A stretch of 64,000 nt of DNA from Glandiceps talaboti (GCF_964340395.1 NC_135568.1:12521276-12585275); one strand, 5' to 3'; shown: positions 24,951 through 37,579, counted from the first letter of the stretch. Numbers and translations are program-made. The notes: a model not told the origin generated them from the sequence alone.

Positions 24951-25950
24951 ATTGTCTTTCTGTGTACCTCGAAGGTAAAGGTTAATGAATATTCAACATC
25001 GTAAGGTGCTCAGTTATGCATGTCTGTATAACGAGGACATTTAGTCAGTTGTTGTAAATGTATGCTGATGCATTATGGTAAATGATGTAGAAAAACTGCA
25101 AAACTACTAATCAAGTGTATGTCACCCCCATAGTTTGAGTAATTTGGTACATTCCTATTATTTTTGTTGGAAACTTGACCTATTCCATTTCATGATAGGT
25201 AGTTGATCAATGAAAGTAGGAGTTTGGGGATTGTAATATCAATTATGATGTGAAATTATTCTATCTCGATTATGGAGTGGCATCACGTGTGTCCCCTTAG
25301 GTTTGATGGAGTCAGCTGGACTATGGTGAAAAAACCCAAGTCAACTAAAATCTGATATCGATATTTGACCGTAGCTTTTCAACTATCTTCTCAAAACATT
25401 GTTCGTGTACTTAGCAAAACTGACTACTGGTTCAATTAATTTTCAAGCTTTCTTTGAGGTGTCTTTGAGTTGTTTTGGCAAATTTAAATAGAACTGTACC
25501 TTGATGGCCACTGGCCAAAAATAGAAACTATTGTTCTGTGTAAATATTAAACTGAAGATCCATTTTCAAAGTTTTCAAAGCAACGTTGATAACAATGATC
25601 TTGTAAATGTTTGAAACGATTGTTTAAATTCATATGATAATTTTTTTTGTTCAGCTAAACTGCCCAGCAGAGTGGAATGTGCAAATGCTGAACTGTCGTG
25701 TAGCATATCTGCATTTCATTCTGGTTAATTAAACTCCATTTGTCATTTGATTTCAGTTTATTTGATTTGGGTGAGGTTACTAACCTTACAAGGCTTGAGT
25801 AGTCAGGTGGGAGATTAGAGTGACGTTCTTTGCTGACTCAGCTCCATGCATAAACATGTATGCTAATATTTGTGAAGTAGTATCTACCTAACATCAATAG
25901 GTCAAATCTATACTGGAAATTTGACTAGCAGATATTGTTCCCAATATTGT
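24951..25950. other. Non-coding, putative intron sequence
   Basis: No coding exon or repeat recognised. I looked here for the next Rab-binding-domain exon (zinc-finger cysteines, FKRFGSA-like motif) and did not find it. Confidence 0.4.
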
Positions 25951-25954
25951 ACTT

Positions 25955-26010
25955 CATTCAGCCAAGGAAAATACAAGTGACCTAAGGGGCCTTGTCACTA
26001 TGAGTCATTG
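25955..26010. mobile_element. Solo arm of the 4.6-kb fold-back element
   Basis: CTTCATTCAGCCAAGGAAAA, TACAAGTGACCTAAGGGGCC and TTGTCACTATGAGT match the left arm at about 4633-4690 almost exactly. Confidence 0.75.
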
Positions 26011-26027
26011 ACGAGTCATTATATGAT

Positions 26028-26120
26028 TATTATATGATATGATTTATTTTTAAATCATAATTTATTTTGTGGTTTATTTCCAAATCATAATTTATTCTGA
26101 TTTATTTCTAAATTATAATT
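26028..26120. repeat. ~30-bp AT-rich tandem repeat, three units
   Basis: Units of GATTTATTT(T/C)(T/C)AAATCATAAT with small changes. Confidence 0.75.
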
Positions 26121-26234
26121 TTAGAGGATTTTTAGAGGAAATCTTTTATACATGTTAAATGCTTTTAGAATTCAGTGATGTTGATTTTACCTACTTGCTG
26201 TCCTTAACGAAAAATGGATGCTGATAGTCATTGA

Positions 26235-26300
26235 ATATTGGTACTCATGAATATTCATGACCATATTGGGTTATTTGTGCTCATGAATATTCATGGCATA
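26235..26300. repeat. Two short repeats carrying a 14-bp palindrome
   Basis: CATGAATATTCATG occurs at 26246-26259 and 26282-26295, each inside a similar CTCATGAATATTCATG context. ATGAATATTCAT resembles a POU-homodimer (MORE-like) site, but that function is only a guess. Confidence 0.6.
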
Positions 26301-26719
26301 TATTAGGTTAGGTAACCTGTACATTCCACAACTTGTTTGCACTATTGTTCTGAGAAAGACATAACCTTGTGTAAAATTTTATAGTTTTAACTTTGATTTT
26401 GACAGAATGAAACATTTCTATTAGGAAATTTACAGATATTCACACAGAATTATGCACTGCCAACTGCTGGTGCAACAGAAGTGTAGGTTAATATATAGTC
26501 GCAGTTTTTAGGTTTGATCAAGATGCAAAATTTGTGAGAAATAATCCATTATATAGTTACAAAGCACAAACTTGGTGGACTATTTTAATAGTACACTCAC
26601 AATAGTGATGAACATTAGAGATGTATGTTGCCAGGGGGTACTAAAAAAATAGATAAATAATGAAAAAAAAAAAACTAATGAAAAAATGAATTTTCATTTT
26701 TGGTATTGGTACAAATGCT

Positions 26720-28075
26720 TCATTTTTAGAACCATGATGATGTGTGTCAGAAGAGAAAACAAAATGTTATTGACAGTTGGCATTGAGAATTTTGAACACT
26801 TTTACCAAAGTTACAATTGATTGGGCAAAAGAGAAAATAAAAAATATGTATTTGATCATTAAAAAAAGGCAAATATAAGTAAAACTAGAATTGATTGAAA
26901 AAATGAAATCGGAATTGATAAAGAAAACAAGTAAATAAAGAGCTAAAATAATTGAATTCACACCTAACAGAATGTTATCTTTCAAAATCATGATGACTTG
27001 TCTGGCGTAAAGAAGATGTTGCCATGGTGACATTGAGAATTTTGAATACCTTTACAGAACAAAATTAGAAATTAGTAAAAAATAGTAAATAAAGTGATAA
27101 AATAAGAAGCAAGTACATCAGATACAATAACTTTATGTTTTGAAGTCACGACTTATCTTTTAAAGTCATGATTTTGGAGCATATGTTGTCTACAGTTGGT
27201 ATTTAGAATTTGAATACTTGTAAAAGTGAAAATTTATAATTTAACAAGAAAAACAAGGAAATATCAAACAAAGTAATGCCATCAGGTACAATGACTATCT
27301 TTTGAAGTTAAAACTTATCATGACACAAATAAATGTGTCGTCGACAGGTATCATTGAAAAAATTCAGTATTGCCAAAAAAAGGGTAATAAGTAAAAACAA
27401 ATATTAACTTGATCAGGTACAATCACTTTGTCTTTTGAAGTCATGATAAATGATCTTGGAATAAATGAAAATGTGTTGTTGACAGAATTTTGAGTACGGT
27501 TTATGAAAAAAGTTTATTTATTATGTACAGTGACTTAATCTTTGAAATCGCAATGACTTAATTTTTTTGGAGTAAACAAAATGTGTTTTTGACAGTTGAC
27601 ATTAATAGTTTTGAATTGAAGCTATGGCCAAGACGGAGAAGAAAATTTAGATGTACAAGAAAAAGAGAAGTATATTTAGGCTTCAAAAAAATTGTGTCGT
27701 TCCAATTACACTCAATTTTAGAATAGGTGGAGTAGGTAGTAGATTTTTTATTTCATTTTATTATTTCATTTTATGTCTAGTTCAGGTAGTTATGTTTTCT
27801 GTTGTTTTCCATATGGTCGCTGTATTATTGGTTTCTTCCCATCAGATGTGCAGTCATTACAGATTGGCTTTATAAATTGATGTAAGTTTCCGTGTCCACT
27901 ATTTCTCTCGAGACTTCACAATTTTCATGATTTTATTATTTTTTTGAATATGTAAAAAAAAGTTTAGGGTCGGCAGTGAAAAACTTTGAAAAATTGCGAT
28001 GACTAACTTTTCTTGGGGGCAAATTGAAATGTGTTGTTGACAGTTGACATTGAGAATTTTGAATCAAAGACATGG
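26720..28075. repeat. Old, strongly diverged tandem array
   Basis: At least seven spaced copies of a block containing AGTCATGATGACTT, then GGAGTAAACAAAATGTGTTG, then TGACAGTTGACATTGAGAAT and TTTGAATAC, at irregular intervals of about 100-400 bp. Spacer sequence is A-rich. No gene; the minus-strand frame at 26767-27033 and the plus frame at 27651-27875 are hydrophobic chance frames. Confidence 0.65.
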
Positions 28076-28079
28076 CAAT

Positions 28080-28690
28080 GACAAGTGAAGTGGTCTTACT
28101 TCCTGTTTCATCTAATTGGTATTTTCTTCATGGTCTTGGCACACATTACTTGTACAGATGATTCACTGTCAACTTAATTATTCATGCCGTGTTGCATATA
28201 TAGTTATTTAGTTACTCCACTGACATGATCTATGATGGCCAACCATTAAACTTTGTGACCTTAGCGATGGCTTCATCATTCAAATTAATTTTGATGAGGC
28301 TGTATTTATTAGTAATGATAGTATAGCCAGGTTGAATTGATAGTCAGTAAATTACAATATATAGTATTTACCGGGCAGGATACTGATTCCATTTGATTTG
28401 CTGGGCTGGGTTTGTAGGAGGTATTGAAACTGAAAGATCTGTTCATGCATGTCTCCTTTTTGCTATTTTTGTCATCATATGAGGTCATCTCAGTGGAGCT
28501 ACAATATTCTAATTTTGAAAGGATGACTAAAAACTGTCCATCAAGGGAATTTTCAGCACAGTACCTGACTAAAAACAGCCTGTACACCAAGGTACTTTAT
28601 ATAACTATTGTTACCAACCCATCATGTGTGCCAATAAGTATATCTCTCGCCATACCTATGACTAGAGGGACCATTGAATAACTTTTATCC
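28080..28690. other. Non-coding, putative intron sequence
   Basis: Overlapping frames at 28309-28590 (-) and 28424-28681 (+) show no domain. Nothing else recognised. Confidence 0.35.
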
Positions 28691-28734
28691 TGTTTTTATA
28701 AGGTTAGAAACCTTGATAAAGACTATAAAATTGC

Positions 28735-29135
28735 ACCAGGTTCAGTAATTCATTAAAAAATTGTCTTTGGAAATTAGTTTTAGATTATAAAAATTCAACT
28801 TAAATTTGTACATTAGTTTGATGGAAAACTGTTCTTGTCAATTTGCCAGGTCCTATAATTCATGAAAATTAGTCTTTGAGAACTTGCAGTCCATAAAAAT
28901 GCAAAAGTTTCTAGCTCTGAAATATCTAGATTTATTGAACAAGAGTATTGCCTACCCACACTTGTTTTTGTGTTCAGTTTTCTCAAAAACCTGAAAATTA
29001 CTTGTAACTATAAATTTCTCCTCGTATGTAAACAATGCACTGTGCTCAGTAATCCATAAAAATTAGTCTCTCGGAACTTAATTGTAGACTATAAACTTGC
29101 AAAATTTTCTAGTCATGAAAATATCTAGGATTCAC
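28735..29135. repeat. Dispersed repeat family, three clustered copies
   Basis: Copies near 28740, 28850 and 29045 share CATAAAAATTAGTCTTTGG, GAACTT, AGACTATAAA, TGCAAAATTTCTAG and GAAAATATCTAGG. Further copies lie at about 32405-32500 and 33235-33310, so this is an interspersed rather than purely tandem family. Confidence 0.7.
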
Positions 29136-29159
29136 CTACTCTTTATCCGTGTTTTTGCT

Positions 29160-29315
29160 AAGTTTGAGGAACCCCAGTAACAGAAAGGGAGAAAGGGGTA
29201 AAAATGGCAGTGTTTCCCCCATAGAGTATATGACAATTTTGTTTGGGAACCCAGGTAAAATGACATGTAGCCTTGGTAGATTTTAACTACTTACTGCCCT
29301 TAGCAAAAAACATTG
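29160..29315. repeat. Single member of the 74/83-bp family
   Basis: GGGAACCCAGGTAAAATGAC, GGTAGATTTTAACTACTTAC and TGCCCTTAGC are close to the unit amplified at 7.8 kb but present once, with the same upstream companion (AACCCCAGTAACAGAAAGGG) that precedes the 7.8-kb array. Confidence 0.7.
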
Positions 29316-29439
29316 TTTATACTTGTGATGTACGATTTTCTCCAAATCTCATTAATGATGTTCTAATTCTCGGTGTCATCACCTTACCACACACTTTAAT
29401 ATGATAGATAACTACATTTTCAATTACTAGCATATCAGA

Positions 29440-29620
29440 CATGGCACCACTAAGTATGTGTATGACACCTTGAGGTATACCTACAACACCTCTGCTCACT
29501 TAAGGTCACTCAAATCAGCAGTTTCTCTGCAAGGCTGTTGTACGTAAGAGTATGAGTAGTGACACCTCTGCCTACTGTACGACACTCAAATCATGGGTTT
29601 TCCTGCAAGCCTGTTTTCTA
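29440..29620. repeat. Two-copy ~90-bp repeat
   Basis: Two copies sharing GACACC(T), CACCTCTGC, CACTCAAATCA and CTGCAAG(G/C)CTGTT. Confidence 0.65.
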
Positions 29621-30149
29621 CCTACATTTCTACATCTACTTCTAGCCGGCCTCACTTTCTAAATGTCATCATTAGTACGTAATGCGTTGATGAGAACTGT
29701 ACAATTACTACTTTTTGAATTGCAAACTCTTCAGACAAGATACAACTTTGTCTGACACACACTTTAAATCTTAGAAATCAATGTTCTCCTACAAAATTGC
29801 CATCCACCACACATAAAATTTCTTATCATATATTTCATTATTCTTGATGACATCACAAAATCCCACAATAGGGAAATGAGGAAAGAAAAATATGGAACTG
29901 TTTTAATAATAAGTTCAAAATCTGAAAGCAAATGTTTTATAGTTGTTTTTTGGTTTGTAACAAGAAGACAACGTCTTGGCTGTTGTTAACAGTGTGCTAT
30001 TTAGGCTCGTTTAAATTTTTCGCTCTGTGGCTAAATGAAGGCTAATGAACTGCTTAATAACTGTTAATGCCCCCTATATACTGCTATCTGACCTGAATAA
30101 GTTTCTTTGTCTTTGTGTTATCTAAGAGCCTGTACATACTAATTAGAAC

Positions 30150-30415
30150 TGTTAACTGCAGGCCTGCAAGTTCCATCAGAGAACCCATCATCCTGCAATG
30201 TATTGTGGGTATAAAAGACATAGTCCTAAGATAATGTAATTGCAATAAAGCTTATATATTTTATACTGCAAAGTTCCATACTATGGGGCTCCATGGCAGT
30301 TTAAAGGCTCATATCTTAAGCCTTTAATAAAGGCTAAATGCAGGCCTGCAAGTTCTGTAAGGAACCTATCATCCTGCAATGAATTGTGGGTATAGAAGAC
30401 ATATTGCTAAGATAA
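30150..30415. repeat. Two-copy repeat, spacing about 190 bp
   Basis: GCAGGCCTGCAAGTTC, CATCATCCTGCAATG, ATTGTGGGTATA and AAGACATA...CTAAGATAAT occur at about 30159 and 30343. Confidence 0.85.
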
Positions 30416-30419
30416 TTTA

Positions 30420-30990
30420 TGGTGCATCATAACTTAATAATTTATTGATTGAGATGTTTATCTTGTATGATCACAAAACAAGAGTATCCTAAATTACACT
30501 GACATTTTTAATAGCCTTGAAGAAAATAACAGATCTGCACTTGATTTATTCATGAAGTACATCTTGTTAGATGCTGACAGACCTGATGTATGGTCTCAGT
30601 AGGTAAACACAATAAACCAAATGTCATCCAAATATAATGAATTAATGATTACAAAAGCCTACATAAACATCATCAATTTATGTTTTAAAAAAGCCTGGGA
30701 ATACATCAACTAGATCAACTAATTTACAGAATGCTTTTAAAAGTGGCAAATTTACGACTTTGACTTTTTGTAATGTGAGTTGGTACAGAGAAGTAGAAGC
30801 TAGCGAGATAAAAAGTGTGATTAATTACACAACTTGTAGACCCATAAATGTCAGAGGTACATGTTGAATGTACATGTAATAGAAAACTTGACCATATTTT
30901 ACGCCATATATATCTTGGTTTGATCTGTTTTCTTGTACCGATTTTCTCCTCATTTTTGTCAATTGTTGCATAAACATGAAAACATATATA
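30420..30990. other. Non-coding, putative intron sequence
   Basis: No coding exon or repeat recognised; AT-rich. Confidence 0.35.
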
Positions 30991-30994
30991 CCTA

Positions 30995-31490
30995 TTATTG
31001 ATACCTTAGAGTTTGAACTTATTAATAGAGCTTTACAGTAAATTGGGCCCTCTCGTGACAAAGTCAAGTAATTCCAAAAGTAACGTCTCCCCATAAGTGA
31101 TATCGTAGAGTTTGAAATTATTATTTTAATAGACCTTTATAGTAAATTAGGCCCTTTAGTGATGAAGTCAAGTAGTGAAAAAGTCACATGTCTGCCCATT
31201 ATTGTACCTTAAGAGTTTGAACTGATTAATAGACCTTTACTGTAAATTATGCCCTCTGGTGACAAAGTCAAGTAATTCCAAAGTAACGTCTCCCCGTAAG
31301 TGATATCGTAGAGTTTGAAATTATTATTTTAATAGACCTTTATAGTAAATTAGGCCCTTTAGTGATGAAGTCAAGTAGTGACAAAGTGAACATGTCTGCC
31401 CATTATTGTACCTTAGAGTTTGAACTGACTAATAGACCTTTACTGTAAATTAGGCCCTCTGGTGACAAAGTCGAATGTTTGCCCATTACT
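30995..31490. repeat. Dimeric higher-order minisatellite (~203-bp unit of two ~100-bp halves)
   Basis: Type-A halves read TACCTTAGAGTTTGAACT...GGCCCTCTGGTGACAAAGTC and type-B halves read GATATCGTAGAGTTTGAAAT...GGCCCTTTAGTGATGAAGTC. They alternate A-B-A-B-A, with A starts near 31000, 31206 and 31409. A with A and B with B are closer than A with B, the signature of a higher-order repeat. Confidence 0.85.
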
Positions 31491-31499
31491 GTCTGATAC

Positions 31500-34400
31500 T
31501 TTGGAGAGACATTTACATTACAGTAAAGCTGCTCCTCAATATAGACATACATGTATCTAATATTTACAAAAAGTGGGAAGTTTCAGATTCCCAGGTAGTC
31601 ATGTTAGTGTACGTGTACTTGTCGAAGAAAATCAAATTTTAGTTACTATGTATTTACAATAACCACAGTTGAGTGTATTATTACTGGTTCAACCTAAATT
31701 TTGTGTGTGGTTAGTTGTTACTTTTAGAAAATTGTATTTGGACTGGTTGTTTGTTATCTATTACCTGTCAGATGTGAAGCATGGGAAATGTACAGAAGAA
31801 ACACCTGTCTTTAAACAAACATTTGAGCAGTGTATCCTGACTCGTGTGATAGTCTTAGAACTATATTTTATCCATTCCTTGGTTATGATAAGAACTGTCT
31901 TGTGCACAGTATGAAATTCTTAGTATTTGAAATCAAATTTTACCACCTACCCACATCATATAAATGATGTCATTGCAACTTGATTTGTGGTCAACGTGAT
32001 GACTTCTATTCCATGTGCTACGTATATGTTACTATAGGAGTACGTGAAAATAAGTCAGTGCTGTTATATTTTTAGAATTAAATGGGCAATAATATAATAT
32101 ACCTCCTCAAACATAATTTATGCGAAATCAGGAGAAATAATGGCTCTTTGAAGCATCTTGATACATATTTCAATGACTGCTGAATCAGTGATGTAGACAC
32201 GGGTTATCATGACACGAATGACCAGGATATATATTCCATATTTTCTGTTCAAAGAAAATAACTTGAGTTGTGTATGGTATAATATTTATAAATTATATTC
32301 TGTAATAAACTGGGAAATTTCCACTTATGGCTAATTTCTCATTTTTTATAAGAAAATAAAGCTTGAAAATACCTTAAAATGTTTTCTTACACGCATACTG
32401 AACTGTCAGACTTGATAAATCATAAAAATTAGTGTTTTGGAAACTAATTGAAGACTGTAAAATTGTAAAAATTTCTAGTACCTGAAAATATAATCTAGGT
32501 TTCTAGTACATGCTCATTTGTCTTGACATTTTGTCTCTTCATGCAAATATTGACCTGCCCCAGTAAGGTAAGGAGACAGCCTCGCCGTATGTACTGTCAT
32601 AAAAAAACGAACCGTGATGAATTTTGAATGCATACTGTGACATAGACCGTAACTTATACTTTTTTCTCCCGGGGTATGCTATTTCTTATGTACATATAGA
32701 TTATAAAATAATACGCAAAGATAATAATAATGATAAAAACTGTGATCAAAATTCTGTAAATACTGTTATGTGTATGATGTAGTATTATTATTTATGAGGC
32801 ATTTCTAACAGTTGTCATCTCTGTACAGGAAAGCTTGGTGTGAACTTTGTCTAACAATCAATTTACAAAACTGGAAATTTAATGAATATATACAGGGTAT
32901 AACTAGGAAAAAAGGATAAAATGAAGTGTATAGCAACATAGAAGGATTGTTTTATTGAGGGATTTTGTATATAAAAGTTTATTTGATTTGGGCATCTAAT
33001 AAGGTCCCTGACCATGTAAGTTATATCACAATAAGAATGATCAGTTTTGTACAAAATAAAACGATGAGCACTACTTCACATACTTGTGTACTGTAAACCT
33101 GGAATTGTTCGTGATATAACTGGAAATTTTCGCTAAAGACTTATTATCACTTATTTCGCTAAAACAAAATTACAAAAATAAGGAGTGACTAAAATGCCTT
33201 CTTGTACATAAACATAATGTAAGAGTTGGGTAAATAGTAAAAATTAGTCTTTGAGAACTTGCTGAAGACTCTAAAATCACAATGTTTTCTAGTTTTACAG
33301 TATTTTGATAAGATAGGTATTTAAAGAAGTGTAACTATTCGACCTGTGAAGGAATCATAAATGATGAATTTGTAGAGTAGGGGGAATAGTTAAGAGAAGG
33401 GTAAAAAACATTGAAATGTGTGAATAAATAATGTAAACTCATCTTCAGATAGTGAATTGACTTCAGGCGGTAGAGGTCGAGAAAACGAGATAAGAATGAA
33501 GATGAGATGTATTACCAGAAACAGGTACCACTTCGTTACTTCAAGGTAATACTATTGAGTTCAGGTGCTTCAGAAGCCTTCATTAATGATGAAGGCTGAT
33601 GTACGAAGGTTGATGTATTTCAGTAGGTCTATCATTTATGCAAGGTCAGGAGCTATGATGAAGTGCTGCATGACACGACAATGATCGTCATGTACGATGT
33701 AACGACAAAGGCATGAGATAAATTACTACATTTAAATATAATCAAAGAATGTTCACCATCTAATAGATGATGATTCCCTTGTTATTATGGTCACACTGGT
33801 ACAAGCATATATTCTGTTTTCAATTATTTTTAGATTACATCAAATAGACTTGAATATTATAACTTTTCCCTCAATTTTATTGAAATCTGATTAACTTCAG
33901 AAGGCTTGATGTGCTATTTTAATGTCTTTGACATCTAGTCTGTTTGTCCTTATGTTCTCTATTGTTTACCGGTATGTCTGATATTCGCTTTCTTCCGAGG
34001 CAGACAGATACACACGTGAGAGAACTAAAGGACAAGAACAGCTAGCAGATAATAAAAAAGCAAAGTGAAAATAGCAAATCTAGCTTGTCCTTGATCAGAA
34101 TGTCCATACCTTGACCAGAAATCGACTATTTACATCATTCATAAGGGGGCTACTCGGCATCACATTTGCCCTTGATGATTGTCATGCACAGTTTCATAGT
34201 CAAATATCTGATAATTTTATACATCAAGCATAAATACCAACATGTCCATATAATTGTATAACCACATACATATGTTTGAGGAAAAGTCTGGTAAATGAAA
34301 CATTTGAACAAATATGACCTGTTGTGAGAAGACTGTGAAAACCTGGGAAATTTGCTGATAGTGTTCCATGTTGTCATAATGGGCAACAATTGCAATTTAA

Positions 34401-34680
34401 TTTAAAGTATCTGTTATCTGTTTTGAGTCGTGCAGGAATTGTGTGAATAGAGGGATCATTTGTAGTTTGAATTGTAGGTTGGAAAATCCAGTTGAGGAAG
34501 TAGACAGCGCAGTTAGTATAAGATCGATAATGATATATTAGGTTCAAGAAAATATCGTCACAGTTGTAACTTGTAATTACTGTGTCAGGCTCTCAGGACA
34601 AAATTACAGGGGTATGTGAGCTTTGGAAAAGCAGATGAGTGTCTTGACTCGGATTAAATGGAGATTCTTCATTTAGAAAC
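31500..34680. other. Non-coding, putative intron sequence with scattered repeat copies
   Basis: Contains two dispersed copies of the 28.7-kb family (about 32405-32500 and 33235-33310). No supported coding exon. 33440-33720 has a somewhat higher GC content but no frame I can assign to a gene. Confidence 0.4.
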
Positions 34681-34689
34681 AGGTATTGA

Positions 34690-34975
34690 TTGTGTCTGTT
34701 CTCTGTATCTTGTTGAATTACAATGAAGTAGCAACTTACGGAGATGCGTCTGTTGTGTGCATCTTGTTGAATTATAATGAGGTAGCAACTTACGGAGACA
34801 TTTCTGTTGTGCACATCTTGTGGAATTACTTAGCAACTTATGGAGATGTGTCTGTTGTGTTTATCTCGTTGAATTACAATGAAGTAACAACTTATGGAAA
34901 TGTGTCTGTTATGCACACCTTGTTGAATTACAATGAAGTGGCAACTTATAGAGATGTGTCTGCATTTAACTATTT
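34690..34975. repeat. 54-bp minisatellite, five to six units
   Basis: Units read GTGTCTGTTGTGTGCATCTT, GTTGAATTACAATGAAGTAG, CAACTTACGGAGAT. Copies at 34694 and 34748 are 54 bp apart; one unit is 6 bp shorter. As 54 is divisible by three the frame stays open on both strands (18-residue peptide repeat), which does not by itself make it a gene. Confidence 0.93.
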
Positions 34976-34999
34976 GGAGCCATATGGTAGATTGTGATG

Positions 35000-36355
35000 C
35001 AAGATAGAGTGATGGAAAACACAAGTACAAGAAAGTAATGAATACCAAGTGATATGCAAAGTTTTAGTTTCTAGTGTTAGTGTATGCTCATAATACATTG
35101 TATGTACGTAAATGACATGTTCATGTAAAAGGTTCAACTCAAGCTGGCATCTCGCAAACAGATCTGTCTGACCTCATTCCCTCGATATGTAACTGTGATA
35201 GAAAAGGGTATACATATTACATCTTCATGAGTGAAAACATTAGCGAGTAAACAGTGGTGATAGAGAGGGGAGTGGGGGGGTTAATATTCCCACGATAAAG
35301 CTATAGATAAAGCTGGAAGTGGTGTCCAAAAGGGTCTACTTTTCCCTCAGTCAAGTCTGGAATGGGAATGGGGGTGCCTTTTGCTCTTGTTTTGTCTAAA
35401 AGTGGATCCCAGGAAAGGGGTTCATATCAAAATATCATATTTTATTTGTATGGTGAATCATAACTGTAATAACAGCTTGAACTCTGTCAGAAAAGGGGAT
35501 AGGTAATTTGCTTTTGTTTATGTTTGAAAAGGGATAGGGGTTTTCTTAGGCTGCCACACATCCCTACCACTTCCCTTGGTTCAATTGATTGGCTGTACAC
35601 GTGAAATCCTGGTTGTAGTGATTGGAGAATTTGGTAAAATGACTTCAAACAAACAGTTTACAATGGAGTACCTAAGTGAAAATATACAGATATTTGTAAT
35701 AGCTTGATAAGTGGCGTTTACAATTTTTTGCTTTTTTTAACCAAACACTTTCAAATAAGAATTTATGATCCAATCAGTCACTATCAATAAATAAAATGCA
35801 CAGAGGTTTGTACCGGTAACTCATCTACCTAGGTCCTAAGCTTGTGCACTCAACTGAGTTCGGAGATCATGTGACTAGAAAGATGGTTTTGTTCGAAAGA
35901 TTATGAACAAGTATGGAATTTTATCCAGAGTTATCATGTTCAAACTTTGTAAAGTGCATGTATTTTTTCTCATATAAAGTAACCATTAAGTCATAAACTC
36001 ACAGAGTAATAAAAATAGATTAATAAGTGTAATATTATAACTAATAAAGTCAAAAAGCAAATTATGAAAATGATTACTTGTATATAAGTTATATTATGTT
36101 TCACTGATGAGCGGTCATCTTGAATCATTATGTAGTTGATACTGTCATTTTATAGTTTGTTATTGTAAAATGCCCCAGGGAACAAAGTATGAATTTATTG
36201 CTATAAATGATATATTAGTGAACAAAAACGTTGTGTCAAGGAAGAATACTTGCGGCAGTTGTTTTAGAATTCCACAAGGGTGTTTGAGTGAGATCATACG
36301 ATATAAGCAGCATTGTACATGGTAATGAGACTCAGAGGTGTTCTATAATGGTGTT
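35000..36355. other. Non-coding, nothing recognised
   Basis: AT-rich with no supported gene, RNA or repeat. Confidence 0.35.
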
Positions 36356-36359
36356 TTTA

Positions 36360-37570
36360 GTTTGATGAGTTAGAGACAAACATGCCAGAAAAGAGATGGA
36401 CACTTTACAACATATACTTCACAAACAGCTATAGACTGTCATATATGTGTGAGTGTGTTCTTTTCCACAGGGCTAAGGTATTTAAAGAAAAGCAGTGTTG
36501 TTTCTCATGACACAGTGCTCAAACGAAACCAATGGGAGTCATATACCTGAAATGGCAACATGCATACAACATATCTAGAGACCATATGTGTGAATGTGTT
36601 CTTTTCCATAGGGCTAAGGTATTTAAAGAAAAGCAGTGTTGTTTCTCATACACGCAGTGCACAAACCCAACCTATGAGAGTGACAGGCATACAACATATC
36701 TAGACAATCATACATGTGTGAATGTGTTCTTATCCGCATGGCTAAGGTATTTAAAAAAAGAACAATGTCGTTTCTCTTACATAGAAAGTCAAAAATTTCA
36801 TTTCTCCTTTACACAAACCAAAGTTTTGAATGCCTCATCAAATGTTGACATAAACACAATTTATCTGCACCATTAAATATGTGTGAGTGTGTCTTTTCCT
36901 TGGGGCTAAGGTATTTAAAAAAAAAGCAAAGCCATTTCTCATGTGTACAGTGCAAAAGACAATTCTTTAGAAAGTCACACACCTCAAGTTGCAGCATACG
37001 CACAACTTATCTAGCCATCAGTTATGTGTCTTGTGCTCAAGTGTGTTCTTTTTCCTCAAGGGTAAAGTATTTTTTAAAAAATCTGTGCCATTTCTCACCT
37101 ATGAAATGTGCAAACCAATGCTTAAGAAAGTCACATAATTTAATGATGACACACACACAACTTATCCAGACCATTATATATGAGCGAGTTTGTTCTTTTC
37201 CTCAGGGCTAAGGTATTTATAAAACCTGGGAATGTCATTTCTCATGTGTACAGTGTAGAGGCCACATACATCAAATGGTGACATGCAAACAGCTTATCTC
37301 GACCATCATAAATGTCTTGCTCATGAATGTGTTCTATTCCTGAGGGCTAAGGTACTGAAAAATGACAATGTTGTTTCTCTTGTATGCAGTGCACAAATCA
37401 AGGCCAGGAAAATCACATACATCAAATTGCAGCATGTATACACACAAGTTAGCAAGACCATCATGTCTCACTATGCTCTTTTCCTCAAGGCTACAGTATT
37501 TAAAAAAAGAAATATACTTTCTACATTATGCATAATTCAAGATGTGATTATTCATCATCAACAACATGCA
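36360..37570. repeat. Degenerate tandem array, unit about 125-165 bp, eight to nine copies
   Basis: Each unit carries CAACATATCTAGACCAT...ATGTGTGAGTGTGTTCTTTTCC, GGGCTAAGGTATTTAAA and GTTTCTCAT...CAGTGCACAAA. GGCTAAGG occurs near 36471, 36612, 36739, 36903, 37204 and 37345. Frames at 36532-36876, 36879-37211 and 37283-37573 follow the repeat (Cys-Glu-Cys-Val and Lys-Val-Phe-Lys motifs recur) but have no recognised domain. Confidence 0.85.
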
Positions 37571-37579
37571 TAAATGGGC

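Noticed and set aside
33465-33530. Possible small internal exon between an AG and GTACCA
   Set aside because: The phase does not match the Slac2-like exon donor, one frame only is open for about 20 codons, and there is no homology.
36532-37573. Three consecutive + strand frames with Cys-rich recurring motifs, considered as a repeat protein or zinc-finger gene
   Set aside because: They follow a degenerate non-coding tandem repeat, cysteine spacing fits no zinc-finger class, and unit length is not a constant multiple of three.
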